This document shows, in pieces, positions 44,655-53,623 of a DNA stretch of 64,000 nucleotides. Location: positions 215,687 to 279,686 of the forward strand of contig CAVPCZ010000025.1 in the NCBI GenBank assembly GCA_963702445.1. Direction: 5' to 3'. The notes under the pieces were generated by a model. That model did no database searches, had not been told where the DNA came from, and was given only the letters and a program-made list of their open reading frames with translations. Both the position numbers and the translations under genes were made by a program. Within the stretch, counting starts at the first letter, position 1. Each line of letters begins with the position of its first letter. This DNA comes from CAVPCZ01 sp963702445. GTDB taxonomy: Bacteria > Bacteroidota > Ignavibacteria > UBA10030 > UBA6906.

Positions 44655-47087
44655 CTACGGCCAGCGGGCATTCTCGACATTCGTGATCTCCCGCAGCAGG
44701 TCCCTTTTGGTGAAGCTCGCTTTGCTGACAAGGGCGGAGACGCAGGATCCGAGCTGCTCCTGCACATCTTCATCCACGTCCATGGATGTCAGGACAATGA
44801 TCGGAATGTTGCGTGTGGCCGGGACCTGTTTCATCTGCTGTGCCACGGCAAATCCCGACATGCCCGGCATAAGGAGGTCCAGGATGACCACCTCGGGACG
44901 TTCGCGCAATGCGACATCCAGCCCTTCTTTTCCTTCAAATGCCTTCAGCACCCGGTAGCCTTCGTTCTCCAGAATCACCTGGATCAGATCGGTCGCCGCC
45001 CGGTCATCGTCGATGACAAGAACAGTCGGGGGATGCTGATCGCGCGCCGGCAGTATGTGCACACGATCGAGCGCCTGCACCAGTTCCTCCCGGTTGACGG
45101 GTTTGACGAAGTATTCGACCGCCCCCAGACTGAACCCGAGATTCTTTTCGTCCACTATGGATACGATAATGACCGGGATATGTTTGCAGAGGGGGTGCTG
45201 TTTCAGCTCTTTCATGACCTGCCAGCCGTCTTTCCCGGGCAACATCAGGTCCAGGGTGATCACGTGCGGATGGAGGCGTTTGGCCATGTCCACGGCGTCG
45301 GACCCGTTCCGGGCGATTTCCACCCGGTATCCTGCGGATTCGATATACCGGCGGAGCAGTTCGGCCGCCGCCGGTGAATCCTCGATCACCAGCGCCAGCG
45401 GTTGTTCACCATCCTCCTTCCGCCAGTTTTCACGCCGCAGGGCGTCGAGGAGCATCCCCGCCTGCATGAGCTGTTCGGACGTCGCATCAACAACCATGGG
45501 AATTTTGAACGAAACCGTCGTGCCTTTGCCCCATTCGCTCTCCACCCAGATACTCCCGCCGTGAAGCTCCACCAGCTTCCTGGTGATGGCGAGCCCGAGT
45601 CCGACCCCTTCGCGGTTCTTTTTCCTGCCGCTTGCCGCCTGCCGGAACGCCTTGAAAAGGCCGGGAATTTCTTCCGGGCGGATCCCCTGCCCCGAGTCGC
45701 GAACGGCAAACACCATGTCGTTCCCCACGCGCGCCGAGGAGAGAACCACTTCGGCCGCGGGCTCGCTGAACTTGACCGCGTTGGAAACGAGATTGATCAG
45801 GATCTGCTTGAACCGGGTCTGGTCCACCACCAGCTCGTCGATGTCCGGAGAGAAATCGCACCGCAGCCGGATCCGCTTGTCGGCGATCGGTCCCGCGAGC
45901 ACGCGCCGGACCGTTTCTTCAAAATAGGAGACCGGGTAGCTGGCGATGTGCAGATCCAGTTTGCCGGCCTCGAGCCGCGAGAGATCCAGGATGTCGTTCA
46001 GGATCTGCTGCAGATGACGGCCGCTCGCCTGGATATTCTTCATGAAGTCCTGCACCGTATCCGGCGGAAGGTCGCCCAGCTGCGTGGCGAGCAGTTCGGA
46101 GAATCCTATGATCGAGTTGAGCGGCGAGCGCAATTCGTGACTGAACATCGCCAGGAATTTCTTGAGCGTATCGCTGGCGTCAAGGGTCTTCTGTGTCTGC
46201 GCTTCCAGCTCAAGATTTTTCAGCCGGAGCTCGTCGATGAGCCGTTTGCGGCTGAGGCCGATGGCGATATCGTTCGCCGCCACACGGAGGATATCCAGGT
46301 CGTGTTCGGCATACTGCTGTTCCTTGATCGTGAGCACCTCGATCACCCCCTGCACGTCCTGCTGTACGAGGAGGGGCATCGCGATCAGCGTGCGGAGCGG
46401 CAGCCCGTCGAAGGATCCTCCGAACAACCTGCCGACCGTCCCCTCGCCCACACGGTCGGTCAGAATGGCCTCCCTGCGGAAGGCCGCCTGTGCGGCAAAG
46501 AACGGTGTTTCTGCCGTGACCGGCTGATGGACAACGTCCGGTGGAAAGTCGATATCCAGCATGGTGGGAGCGACCAGCCGGATGACATTCCCGCGGGGAT
46601 CGTAGAGGTAGAAGCAGACAAGATGTGCGGGGATTTCAAAGAGCGCGGCGATATTCTCCGCCGTACGCTGGCACAGTTCGTCAAGGTACGATGCACCGTT
46701 GACCGCCCCGGAAATCGCGACAAGCAACTCCTTCTGCTGCTGATCGCGGCTGCGTTCGGTGATGTCCTGGAAGAAAACGGAGAGGCCGTCGGTGGCGGGG
46801 TAGATGCGGACGTCATACCACTTCTCGAACCGCTCGTCCCTGTAGGAAGTCTCAAAGCTCTGGTAGGTGCGCGTCTCCATCGCCAGCCGGTACTTCTCAC
46901 CCAGCACTGCGTCGCGCGCGTTGGGAAACACCTCAAAGACATTGCGGCCCAGTACGTCAACCGCCCGCAGACCCGTCCCCATCTCCGCCGCCCGGTTCCA
47001 GTACGTGATCTCGTACCGGGCATTCATGGCAAAAAAGCCCCCGCTGATGCTCTCGAGGATGCTTTCGTAGCGTACCTGCTCGGACAT
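44655..47087 (-). CDS. Hybrid histidine kinase, PAS-GAF-HisKA-HATPase-REC-REC
   Basis: About 810 residues from ATG 47087 (a GTG at 47096 is possible). A PAS domain (ESILESISGGFFAMNARYEI) is followed by a GAF domain (LFEIPAHLVCFYLYD) and a coiled linker. The H-box is FSHELRSPLNSIIGF; N-box NLVSNAVKFS; G1 DSGQGIRPE; G2 GVGLGLAITRKLV. Two receivers follow: first ALVIEDSPAA with LDLMLPGKDGW and YFVKPVN, second VLVIDDDRAA with ILDLLMPGMSG and LVSKASF. No membrane helix, so it is cytosolic. Two receivers suggest a branched relay, and the lone HisKA protein next door may be a target. Confidence 0.93.
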   Translation of the reverse strand: MSEQVRYESILESISGGFFAMNARYEITYWNRAAEMGTGLRAVDVLGRNVFEVFPNARDAVLGEKYRLAMETRTYQSFETSYRDERFEKWYDVRIYPATDGLSVFFQDITERSRDQQQKELLVAISGAVNGASYLDELCQRTAENIAALFEIPAHLVCFYLYDPRGNVIRLVAPTMLDIDFPPDVVHQPVTAETPFFAAQAAFRREAILTDRVGEGTVGRLFGGSFDGLPLRTLIAMPLLVQQDVQGVIEVLTIKEQQYAEHDLDILRVAANDIAIGLSRKRLIDELRLKNLELEAQTQKTLDASDTLKKFLAMFSHELRSPLNSIIGFSELLATQLGDLPPDTVQDFMKNIQASGRHLQQILNDILDLSRLEAGKLDLHIASYPVSYFEETVRRVLAGPIADKRIRLRCDFSPDIDELVVDQTRFKQILINLVSNAVKFSEPAAEVVLSSARVGNDMVFAVRDSGQGIRPEEIPGLFKAFRQAASGRKKNREGVGLGLAITRKLVELHGGSIWVESEWGKGTTVSFKIPMVVDATSEQLMQAGMLLDALRRENWRKEDGEQPLALVIEDSPAAAELLRRYIESAGYRVEIARNGSDAVDMAKRLHPHVITLDLMLPGKDGWQVMKELKQHPLCKHIPVIIVSIVDEKNLGFSLGAVEYFVKPVNREELVQALDRVHILPARDQHPPTVLVIDDDRAATDLIQVILENEGYRVLKAFEGKEGLDVALRERPEVVILDLLMPGMSGFAVAQQMKQVPATRNIPIIVLTSMDVDEDVQEQLGSCVSALVSKASFTKRDLLREITNVENARWP

Positions 47088-47129
47088 GGGGCTCACGGAA
47101 AAGTGGTCCGTTTTTCAGAGGGGAGGGAA

Positions 47130-47159
47130 ATATTAGCCTGTAAATAGCTAATTTGTCAA
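47130..47159 (-). promoter_or_regulatory. Promoter of the large hybrid kinase with overlapping inverted repeat
   Basis: On the minus strand TTGACA (47154-47159), an 18-bp spacer and TAATAT (47130-47135). An inverted repeat TTAGC-N9-GCTAA (47133-47151) sits inside the spacer and may be an operator. Confidence 0.6.
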
Positions 47160-47207
47160 CGAAATGCAAGGACTTTCTTAACAATCACTTTAAGTGACGC
47201 GGGAGGG

Positions 47208-48107
47208 CTAGGCGAGTCTCAGGCCGGTAATACGTTCCAGGGCCTCTTCGTACTTCTTTGCCGTCGTGGCGATGACATGAGCGGGGAGTTGAGGAGCGGG
47301 GGGACGTTTGTCCCAGTTGAGGGTGAGCAGATAGTCGCGCACGAACTGCTTGTCGAAGCTCGGCTGCGATCCACCCGCTGCATACGACTGGAGCGGCCAG
47401 AAGCGTGAAGAATCCGGCGTGAGTGCTTCATCGATCCAGATCAGGCTGCCGTCCGCATCGATGCCGAACTCAAATTTGGTGTCGGCGATGATGATCCCGC
47501 GTGTACGCGCGTACGCCGCGCCTTCGCTGTACAACCGGATGGAAAGGTCGCGCAAACGATCTGCGGTGGCCTTCCCCAGCAGGGCTGTCACCTCGGCGAA
47601 GGTGATATTTTCGTCATGGAGTCCGGCCTCCGCTTTTGTGGTGGGTGTGAAGATCGGTTCCGGGAGTTTTTCCGATTCGCGGAGCGCCGCCGGGAGCTGT
47701 ATCCCGCATACGGTTCCGGTCTTCCGGTAATCGTTCCATCCCGAACCGGTGATGTATCCGCGCACGACGCATTCCACCGCAACGGGCACGGTCTTGCGCA
47801 CCAGCATACTCCGGCCGGCAAAAAGATCAGGACGCGAACGGAACGGTTCGGGGAAATCACCGATGTCCGCACTCACCAGATGATGCGGAACGAGAGCCCT
47901 GAGGTGATGGAACCAGAATGCGGATATCTGGGTGAGAACCCTGCCTTTGTTGGGGATGCCGTCGGGAAGAATGACATCGAATGCGGAGAGCCGGTCGGTG
48001 GCGACCACCAGGAGGCGGTCGCCCAGATCGTAGATATCGCGTACTTTGCCGCGTTTGACCGGGACGAACCCGTCAACGGCTGTGCTGGTCACCACGGGAA
48101 CAGGCAT
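47208..48107 (-). CDS. purC: Phosphoribosylaminoimidazole-succinocarboxamide synthase (SAICAR synthetase)
   Basis: Complete, 299 residues. Family blocks are GKVRDIYDLGDRLLVVATDR, LSAFDVILPDGIPNKGRVLT, VECVVRGYITGSGWNDYRKT and IIIADTKFEFGI, then WIDEALTPDSSRFWP. It makes SAICAR from CAIR, Asp and ATP in de novo purine synthesis. The 133-residue gene upstream ends 18 bp before it. No other pur gene is in view. Confidence 0.96.
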   Translation of the reverse strand: MPVPVVTSTAVDGFVPVKRGKVRDIYDLGDRLLVVATDRLSAFDVILPDGIPNKGRVLTQISAFWFHHLRALVPHHLVSADIGDFPEPFRSRPDLFAGRSMLVRKTVPVAVECVVRGYITGSGWNDYRKTGTVCGIQLPAALRESEKLPEPIFTPTTKAEAGLHDENITFAEVTALLGKATADRLRDLSIRLYSEGAAYARTRGIIIADTKFEFGIDADGSLIWIDEALTPDSSRFWPLQSYAAGGSQPSFDKQFVRDYLLTLNWDKRPPAPQLPAHVIATTAKKYEEALERITGLRLA

Positions 48108-48125
48108 GGAGGTCGTTGGCCGTGG

Positions 48126-48527
48126 TTACCGGTCGAGATTCGTTCCGAGGATCTCTTCGATCGTGCCGCGCACGATCGCGTTCGTCGGAGGTGCCGCAGC
48201 GGTTGGACGGCTGATACTCTCCAGCTGCAGGCCGCGCCATTCCGTCTGGATTTTCTCGTTGACGAAATCCTGCACAACCTTCTGGAGGTTCTTTGCCTGT
48301 ACTTTTCCCTTGCGCAGCGGATCGACAAACAGATCCACTTTGATCTCTCCGCTGGAGATGCGCGTGGGGACGAGCATGTAGTTCAACGATCCGGCGGTCT
48401 TCCACGAATACGTCCGCTCAATCTTGTTGAAGGTCGACGGGATATGCAACAGCGCCCTCTCGTCCGTCCTCGGTACAAGCGTGATCGTCACACGCTCAAT
48501 CTTGTGAGCTTCACGGGAAAATGACAT
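48126..48527 (-). CDS. Protein of unknown function upstream of purC
   Basis: 133 residues. I chose ATG 48527 because AAGGAG lies 9 nt upstream; an ATG at 48545 is in frame but lacks that signal. The sequence begins SFSREAHKIERVTITLVPRT and has a mixed alpha/beta pattern (YMLVPTRISSGEIKVDLFVD, QKVVQDFVNEKIQTEWRGLQ). It is soluble, without Cys or known motif. It lies 18 bp upstream of purC and behind a good promoter, so they form one operon. I do not recognise the family. Confidence 0.6.
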   Translation of the reverse strand: MSFSREAHKIERVTITLVPRTDERALLHIPSTFNKIERTYSWKTAGSLNYMLVPTRISSGEIKVDLFVDPLRKGKVQAKNLQKVVQDFVNEKIQTEWRGLQLESISRPTAAAPPTNAIVRGTIEEILGTNLDR

Positions 48528-48580
48528 CGTGTCGTACTCCTTCATGGTTCCGGCTCGAACCCCTCTTACCGTTGTGTGAT

Positions 48581-48609
48581 AATATACCCACAAATGTTCC
48601 GCTTTGCAA
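48581..48609 (-). promoter_or_regulatory. Promoter of the unknown gene-purC operon
   Basis: On the minus strand TTGCAA (48604-48609), a 17-bp spacer and TATATT (48581-48586), about 54 bp before the chosen start codon. Confidence 0.6.
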
Positions 48610-48664
48610 CAGCCGTCCCCCGGGAAAAAATCCGTCTGTGATCCAGCGCACACCGCAAATCACA

Positions 48665-49294
48665 TTACTCTCTAACCTCTTGTGACAACGCAACGGAGGG
48701 GTCCGAAAAACATGTGACGGCAGTCACAGCTTCTGTCAACAACGCCATATAGCGCGAGCGGGGGATCTCCAGCGCGCCGAACCGCTCGAGATGGGGGGTG
48801 AGGAATTGCGTGTCCAGGAGAAGGTAGCCCCGCGCCCGCAGGCGGACCACCAGGTGGACAAGGGCGACCTTCGAAGCATCCCGGGTGCGGCTGAACATGG
48901 ATTCCCCGAAAAACGCGGCGCCGATGGCGACACCGTACAATCCTCCCGCCAGCCGATCCCCCTGCCAGCATTCCACGCTGTGCGCAAACCCGAGCGTGTG
49001 CAGTGCGGTGTACGCTTCAATAATCTCTTCCGATATCCAGGTTTCCTCCCGCTCCGCGCAGGCGCGTATCACCTGTTCGAATACGCTATCCACCCTGACG
49101 GTGAATGTCCCCTTCTGCAGCACCCGCCTCAGACTGCGGGAGATCCTGAATGTCTCGAGCGGAATGATCGCGCGCGGATCGGGGGAGAACCACGCAAGAG
49201 GCCCTTCCCTGCTCTCCGCCATGGGGAAGAATCCCGCCCGGTACGCCGTCACCAGAAGGTCGGGCGTGAGTGACTGCCGTTCAGAAGCGTACAT
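48665..49294 (-). CDS. aat: Leucyl/phenylalanyl-tRNA-protein transferase
   Basis: 209 residues from ATG 49294 (GGAAGGGAGG upstream). Family blocks: LLVTAYRAGFFPMAE, LAWFSPDPRAIIPLETFRIS, SVECWQGDRLAGGLYGVAIG, AFFGESMFSRTRDASKVALV and LLDTQFLTPHLERFGALEIP. It adds Leu or Phe to N-terminal Lys/Arg of proteins, making N-degrons for ClpAP-type proteases; a ClpC is encoded 1.7 kb away. The start overlaps the 66-residue gene by 14 bp. Confidence 0.93.
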   Translation of the reverse strand: MYASERQSLTPDLLVTAYRAGFFPMAESREGPLAWFSPDPRAIIPLETFRISRSLRRVLQKGTFTVRVDSVFEQVIRACAEREETWISEEIIEAYTALHTLGFAHSVECWQGDRLAGGLYGVAIGAAFFGESMFSRTRDASKVALVHLVVRLRARGYLLLDTQFLTPHLERFGALEIPRSRYMALLTEAVTAVTCFSDPSVALSQEVRE

Positions 49295-49481
49295 GCCCTC
49301 CCTTCCTGACAATATACCGTTCGTACATCTGCTCGAGCCGGCGCTGGGAAAGCGTATCCAGAAACTCGTCGTCCTTGTCGCGCTTGACGTACATGTCAAA
49401 AGCCTCTTCGTCATCCCGGGTCATCTTCCGCATCGCGTCCCGCAATTCATTGATCATCCGGTGTTGCTCGGCATGGGTCAT
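49281..49481 (-). CDS. Small protein of unknown function upstream of aat
   Basis: 66 residues from ATG 49481 with GGAGGAA upstream. Highly charged and helical: QHRMINELRDAMRKMTRDDE, YVKRDKDDEFLDTLSQRRLE, EQMYERYIVRKGGHVRF. No Cys or membrane helix. It overlaps aat by 14 bp, so translation is coupled. Its function is not recognised. Confidence 0.6.
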   Translation of the reverse strand: MTHAEQHRMINELRDAMRKMTRDDEEAFDMYVKRDKDDEFLDTLSQRRLEQMYERYIVRKGGHVRF

Positions 49482-49499
49482 GGTTCCTCCGCTTTGTCT

Positions 49500-49528
49500 A
49501 TAGTACAAAAAAAGAGGGGGACGGTCAA
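49500..49528 (-). promoter_or_regulatory. Promoter of the small protein-aat operon
   Basis: On the minus strand TTGACC (49523-49528), a 17-bp spacer and TACTAT (49500-49505) lie about 19 bp before the small protein's start codon. Confidence 0.5.
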
Positions 49529-49542
49529 ACCGCACGAATGCC

Positions 49543-49571
49543 TTGATATTCTGCCGGAGTTTCGAGACATT
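49543..49571 (+). promoter_or_regulatory. Promoter of the UbiA-family gene
   Basis: TTGATA (49543-49548), a 17-bp spacer and GACATT (49566-49571), about 24 bp upstream of ATG 49595. Confidence 0.4.
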
Positions 49572-49594
49572 ACACACCGGGGAAAGGAGAGCCT

Positions 49595-50506
49595 ATGAGT
49601 GCACGCGTGTTTGCGGCGTCTGCTGTCAAATTGATCCGGCCGAAGCAGTGGATCAAGAACCTGTTTGTCTTTGCTCCTCTGATTTTTGCCAAGGAGCTTT
49701 TCCTTGCAGGTCCGTTCCTTATCACCCTGCAGGCGTTCGCCGCGTTCTGCCTCACGGCAAGCGCTGTCTACATCATCAATGACCTGTTTGACGCCGAAGC
49801 CGACCGGACCCACCCGGAGAAACGCCACCGCCCCCTTGCCGCCGGCACGATAACCACCGCCCAGGCCCTTGTTCTCCTCGGCGGCCTGATTGCCGCCGAT
49901 ACACTCCTGCTCTGGGGAATGAACCGGGGCTTTGTCACGATCATCATCATGTACTTCGTGATGAACCTCGCCTATACAGTGAAACTGAAGGAGGTCTTTC
50001 TGCTGGACGTGTTCATTATTGCCGCGGGATTCATGCTGCGGGTGCTGGGGGGCGCATACGCGATCGAGGTCTTCGTGTCGAGCTGGATCGTCCTCTGCTC
50101 GCTCTTCATCTCCCTCTTTCTGGGATTTGCAAAACGGCGGGGGGAACTTGTGGCGGTGCAGAACGCGGGCGCGGTCTCCGAGCGCAAAGTGCTGCAGCAC
50201 TACCGGGTGGAGCTCATCGACCAGATCCTCACCATCACTGCGGCGGGTACGGTGATCTCCTATGCGATGTACACCGTCGCGCCCCGTACCATTGAAGTCT
50301 TCGGCACCGACAAGCTGATCTATACAACGGTCTTCGTCATCTACGGTGTGTTCCGCTACCTCTACCTGATTCACACCGAATCGGTCGAAAACCCGACGTC
50401 GACGGTTTCTTCCGACATTCCGATCATCGCCAACGCAGCACTCTGGATCGCCGCGTGCGTGGTATTGATCTACTTCAGAGGTGAAATACCCTGGCTCGCA
50501 AGGTAG
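49595..50506 (+). CDS. UbiA-family transferase, decaprenyl-phosphate phosphoribosyltransferase-like
   Basis: Complete, 303 residues with AAAGGAG upstream. Many membrane helices. The first motif is LIRPKQWIKNLFVFAPLIFA and the Asp-rich one VYIINDLFDAEADRTHPEKR, which has the N-D-x-x-D-x-x-x-D pattern of UbiA. The RPKQW-K-N start and HRPLAAG are typical of the decaprenyl-phosphate phosphoribosyltransferase group known from mycobacterial arabinan synthesis. The second Asp motif seems to be HYRVELIDQILTI. It would join a prenyl phosphate with a phosphoribosyl group. Final substrate is inferred. Confidence 0.85.
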   Translation: MSARVFAASAVKLIRPKQWIKNLFVFAPLIFAKELFLAGPFLITLQAFAAFCLTASAVYIINDLFDAEADRTHPEKRHRPLAAGTITTAQALVLLGGLIAADTLLLWGMNRGFVTIIIMYFVMNLAYTVKLKEVFLLDVFIIAAGFMLRVLGGAYAIEVFVSSWIVLCSLFISLFLGFAKRRGELVAVQNAGAVSERKVLQHYRVELIDQILTITAAGTVISYAMYTVAPRTIEVFGTDKLIYTTVFVIYGVFRYLYLIHTESVENPTSTVSSDIPIIANAALWIAACVVLIYFRGEIPWLAR

Positions 50507-50512
50507 CAGGGG

Positions 50513-50731
50513 CTAATTCAGTCCGCACGAACCACCCGGGCAGCAGCCGCCTGTCGCGCACGGAGGTGCCTCCGGCTGGCTCCCCGTGTTGATGCTCGGG
50601 GCGGAAAGCAACCTGGTGTGTTTCACGGAACCGCATGAAGGGCACAGGATATCCTCCCGGACCTCGCGCACTTTGTGGAAGATATCGTATATTTTCCCGC
50701 ATTCACCGCACTGGTAATCATAAATCGGCAT
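50513..50731 (-). CDS. FmdB-family zinc-ribbon protein
   Basis: 72 residues from ATG 50731 (AAGGAG 8 nt upstream). The ribbon is MPIYDYQCGECGKIYDIFHK and CPSCGSVKHTRLLSAPS: two Cys-x-x-Cys pairs, the FmdB hallmark. A Cys/Gly-rich tail (CATGGCCPGGSCGLN) is common here. It probably binds zinc and a nucleic acid; the family has no firm role. It converges on the UbiA gene with a 6-bp gap. Confidence 0.9.
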   Translation of the reverse strand: MPIYDYQCGECGKIYDIFHKVREVREDILCPSCGSVKHTRLLSAPSINTGSQPEAPPCATGGCCPGGSCGLN

Positions 50732-50778
50732 TTCTCTCACTCCTTCGGTACGTTTCCCGGCAGATGTAATGCAAAAAA

Positions 50779-50815
50779 CGCTAAAACGGGGTCAGATGCA
50801 ACCCCTTTTTGAGCG
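50779..50815. other. Imperfect inverted repeat in the fmdB-clpC gap
   Basis: CGCTAAAACGGGG pairs with CCCC-TTTTT-GAGCG over 12 bp with one bulge and one mismatch. It lies between divergent fmdB and the clpC promoter and may be an operator or RNA hairpin. Confidence 0.35.
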
Positions 50816-50827
50816 GTTTCGCGGGGA

Positions 50828-50856
50828 TTGACTTACCTGGGCGATTTGGTTATATT
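50828..50856 (+). promoter_or_regulatory. Sigma-70-type promoter of clpC
   Basis: TTGACT (50828-50833), a 17-bp spacer and TATATT (50851-50856) give a leader of about 100 nt before ATG 50964. Confidence 0.65.
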
Positions 50857-50890
50857 CCCTGCGCTTTGTCCGGACATGGGAGAAGGAACC

Positions 50891-50914
50891 ATGTCCATGG
50901 AATGCGGTGTTTGA
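50891..50914 (+). other. Seven-codon leader ORF upstream of clpC
   Basis: AGAAGGA is followed by ATG and the codons for MSMECGV, then TGA, all within the clpC leader. Its length and Shine-Dalgarno allow translation, but function is speculative. Confidence 0.3.
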
Positions 50915-50963
50915 TATAGTGGACGGTGAGAGTCACCTTCGACCCACACAGACAGGAACGCGA

Positions 50964-53463
50964 ATGGAAGGGAATTTTTCAAACAGAGTGCAGGATGTGA
51001 TCCGGCTGAGCCGTGAGGAAGCACTCCGCCTCGGCCACGACTACATCGGCACCGAGCATCTGTTGCTCGGCGTGATCAAAGAAGGGGAGGGCATCGCGGT
51101 CAAGATCCTCAGGAACCTGGGTGTGGATCTTTACAAGCTGAAGAAGGCCATAGAAGATACGGTCCGGACTTCCGGTGGAACGCTGACCATCGGCAATATC
51201 CCGCTCACCAAACAGGCCGAAAAGGTTCTGAAGATCACCTATCTCGAGGCAAAACTCTACAAATCGGACGTCATCGGCACGGAACACCTCCTCCTCTCGC
51301 TGCTCCGCGACGACGATAACATTGCGGCACAAATCCTCCACCAGTTCAACATTCATTATGACGTGGTGCGGGCGGAGCTGGACAACATCATCAGCGGAAA
51401 ACCGTCCTCGCCCCAGCATCAGCCTCCCCCGGAAAAGAAAGCCGAGAAGTCCAAGACTCCGGTCCTGGACAATTTCGGACACGACCTGACAAAACTGGCC
51501 GTAGAAGACAAACTGGACCCGATCGTCGGACGCGAAAAGGAAATTGAACGCGTGGCCCAGGTCCTGAGCCGCCGCAAGAAGAACAACCCCGTGCTCATCG
51601 GCGAACCGGGCGTCGGAAAAACGGCGATTGCCGAGGGCCTGGCAATGCGCATCGTCCAGAAAAAGGTTTCCCGGGTCCTGCACGGAAAACGTGTGGTGAC
51701 CCTCGACCTTGCCGCTCTGGTAGCCGGAACGAAGTACCGCGGCCAGTTCGAGGAGCGGATGAAGGCGGTGATGAACGAACTGGAAAAGGCGAAAGACGTT
51801 ATCCTCTTCATCGACGAACTCCATACCATCGTCGGTGCCGGCGGCGCCTCCGGATCCCTCGACGCTTCAAACATGTTCAAGCCCGCCCTCTCACGCGGGC
51901 GAACTCCAGTGCATCGGGGCCACGACCCTGGACGAATACCGCCAGTACATTGAGAAGGACGGGGCACTCGACCGTCGCTTCCAGAAAATCATGGTCGACC
52001 CCACGTCGGTGGACGAGACCATTCAGATCCTCAGGAATATCAAGCACAAGTACGAAGAACACCACGGTGTGCGGTACACCGACAAAGCCATGGATGCGGC
52101 GGTGAAGCTGAGCGACCGGTATATCACCGACCGGTACCTCCCGGACAAAGCCATCGATGTGCTGGACGAATCAGGTTCGCGCGTCCACCTCGCCAATATC
52201 CACGTGCCGAAAGAGATTCTGGACCTCGAAGGCGAGATCGAGAAGATCAAACAATCGAAGAATCAGGTTGTCAAGACCCAGAACTTCGAAGAGGCCGCCC
52301 GGTTGCGCGATCTGGAGAAGAAGTTCCTGAGCGACCTGGAGATCGCCAAGCGCGAATGGGAGCTCAAGGCACAGGACACGGTGCACGATGTGACCGAAGA
52401 GCACATGTCCGACGTCGTGGCCATGATGACCGGCATTCCGGTCAACAAGGTCGCCGAATCGGAATCCGCCAAACTCCTCAAAATGGAGCAGATTCTCAAG
52501 GATCAGGTGGTCGGGCAGAACGAAGCCATTGAGAAACTCACCAGGGCAATCCGCCGGACACGGGCCGGATTGAAGGACCCCAGGCGCCCCATCGGGTCGT
52601 TCATCTTCCTCGGCCCTACCGGTGTCGGCAAAACCGAGCTGGCCAAAGCGCTGGCGCGGTATCTGTTCGACACGGAGGACGCGCTCATCCGTATCGACAT
52701 GAGCGAGTACATGGAGAAATTCAGCGTCTCCCGCCTGGTCGGCGCGCCCCCGGGATACGTGGGATATGAAGAGGGAGGCCAGCTTACAGAAAAGGTCCGC
52801 CGCAAACCCTACTCTGTGGTGCTGCTGGATGAAATTGAGAAGGCCCATCCCGATGTCTTCAACATCCTGCTTCAGGTGCTGGACGACGGCATCCTGACGG
52901 ACAGCCTCGGCCGGAGGGTCGACTTCAAGAACACGATTCTGATCATGACATCCAATATCGGCACACGCGATCTGAAACGGGCCGGCGGAATCGGGTTCGG
53001 GACCCAGACGGTGAAGGATGAATACGGAGCGATGAAATCCACCATCGAGGAAGCCCTCAAAAGGGTCTTCAACCCCGAATTCCTCAACCGTATCGATGAC
53101 ACGATTATTTTCCACTCTCTGGAAAAGCCGGACCTGCTGGAGATCGTCGGGATCCAGGTGCGGGAGCTTTCCAAGCGGATCTCCGCACAGGGCATCACCC
53201 TGGAGCTCACCAAACAGGCGCGTGAATTCCTGGCCGAACGGGGATTCGACCCGGCATACGGCGCGCGCCCCCTGCGGCGGGCGATCCAGAAATATCTCGA
53301 AGACCCGATCGCGGAGGAACTTCTGAAGGGCAAGTACCCCGAAGGCTCGATCGTGCGGGTCAAGATGAGCAAGAAGACCGGCGATCTCCGCTTCGTGAGC
53401 GCGTTGACCGAGAAGAGCGACGGAGATGTGGAAGAAGAGGAGAAGTCCGCAGATGTGAGTTGA
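50964..53463 (+). CDS. clpC: AAA+ unfoldase ClpC, protease or disaggregase subunit (one frameshift)
   Basis: About 832 residues after removing one extra G in the GGG at 51897-51899, which restores KPALSRGELQCIGATTLDEY. The start MEGNFSNRVQDVIRLSREEA is the usual one; the N-domain repeats are ALRLGHDYIGTEHLLLGVIK and KSDVIGTEHLLLSLL. D1 has Walker A GEPGVGKTAIAEGLA and Walker B VILFIDELHTIVGAGG. A UVR-like middle region (EEAARLRDLEKKFLSDLEIA) follows. D2 has GPTGVGKTELAKALA and VVLLDEIEKAHPDVFNILLQ. It unfolds substrates for ClpP; no clpP in view. The Aat enzyme nearby may make N-degron substrates. Confidence 0.95.
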
Positions 53464-53467
53464 CGCG

Positions 53468-53488
53468 GGCCGGCGTGTGGCGCCGGCC
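53468..53488 (+). other. Short GC hairpin after clpC
   Basis: GGCCGGCG and CGCCGGCC are complementary around a 5-nt loop directly after the clpC stop. No T-run follows. Confidence 0.4.
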
Positions 53489-53562
53489 GAACACCGGAGT
53501 CTCCCGTCCGGAGTATGCGAAGAGCGGGAACCGGCCGTGGTATGGAGGGTTCCGACACTGGA

Positions 53563-53601
53563 CCGCCTCACCGTGCAGTACACGGTGAGGCGGTTTTTTT
53601 T
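53563..53601 (+). terminator. Rho-independent terminator behind clpC
   Basis: A perfect 13-bp stem (CCGCCTCACCGTG / CACGGTGAGGCGG) with a 5-nt loop is followed by eight T. It ends transcription of clpC before the convergent phoU. Confidence 0.92.
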
Positions 53602-53623
53602 CCGTGGTGGACCGGCGCGGGAC

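Noticed and set aside
50779..50815. CIRCE or CtsR operator at clpC
   Set aside because: The arms do not match TTAGCACTC-N9-GAGTGCTAA or the CtsR heptad repeat.
50964..53463. Programmed frameshift in clpC
   Set aside because: There is no slippery heptamer with stem; one extra G in a GGG explains it, as in other genes of the contig.
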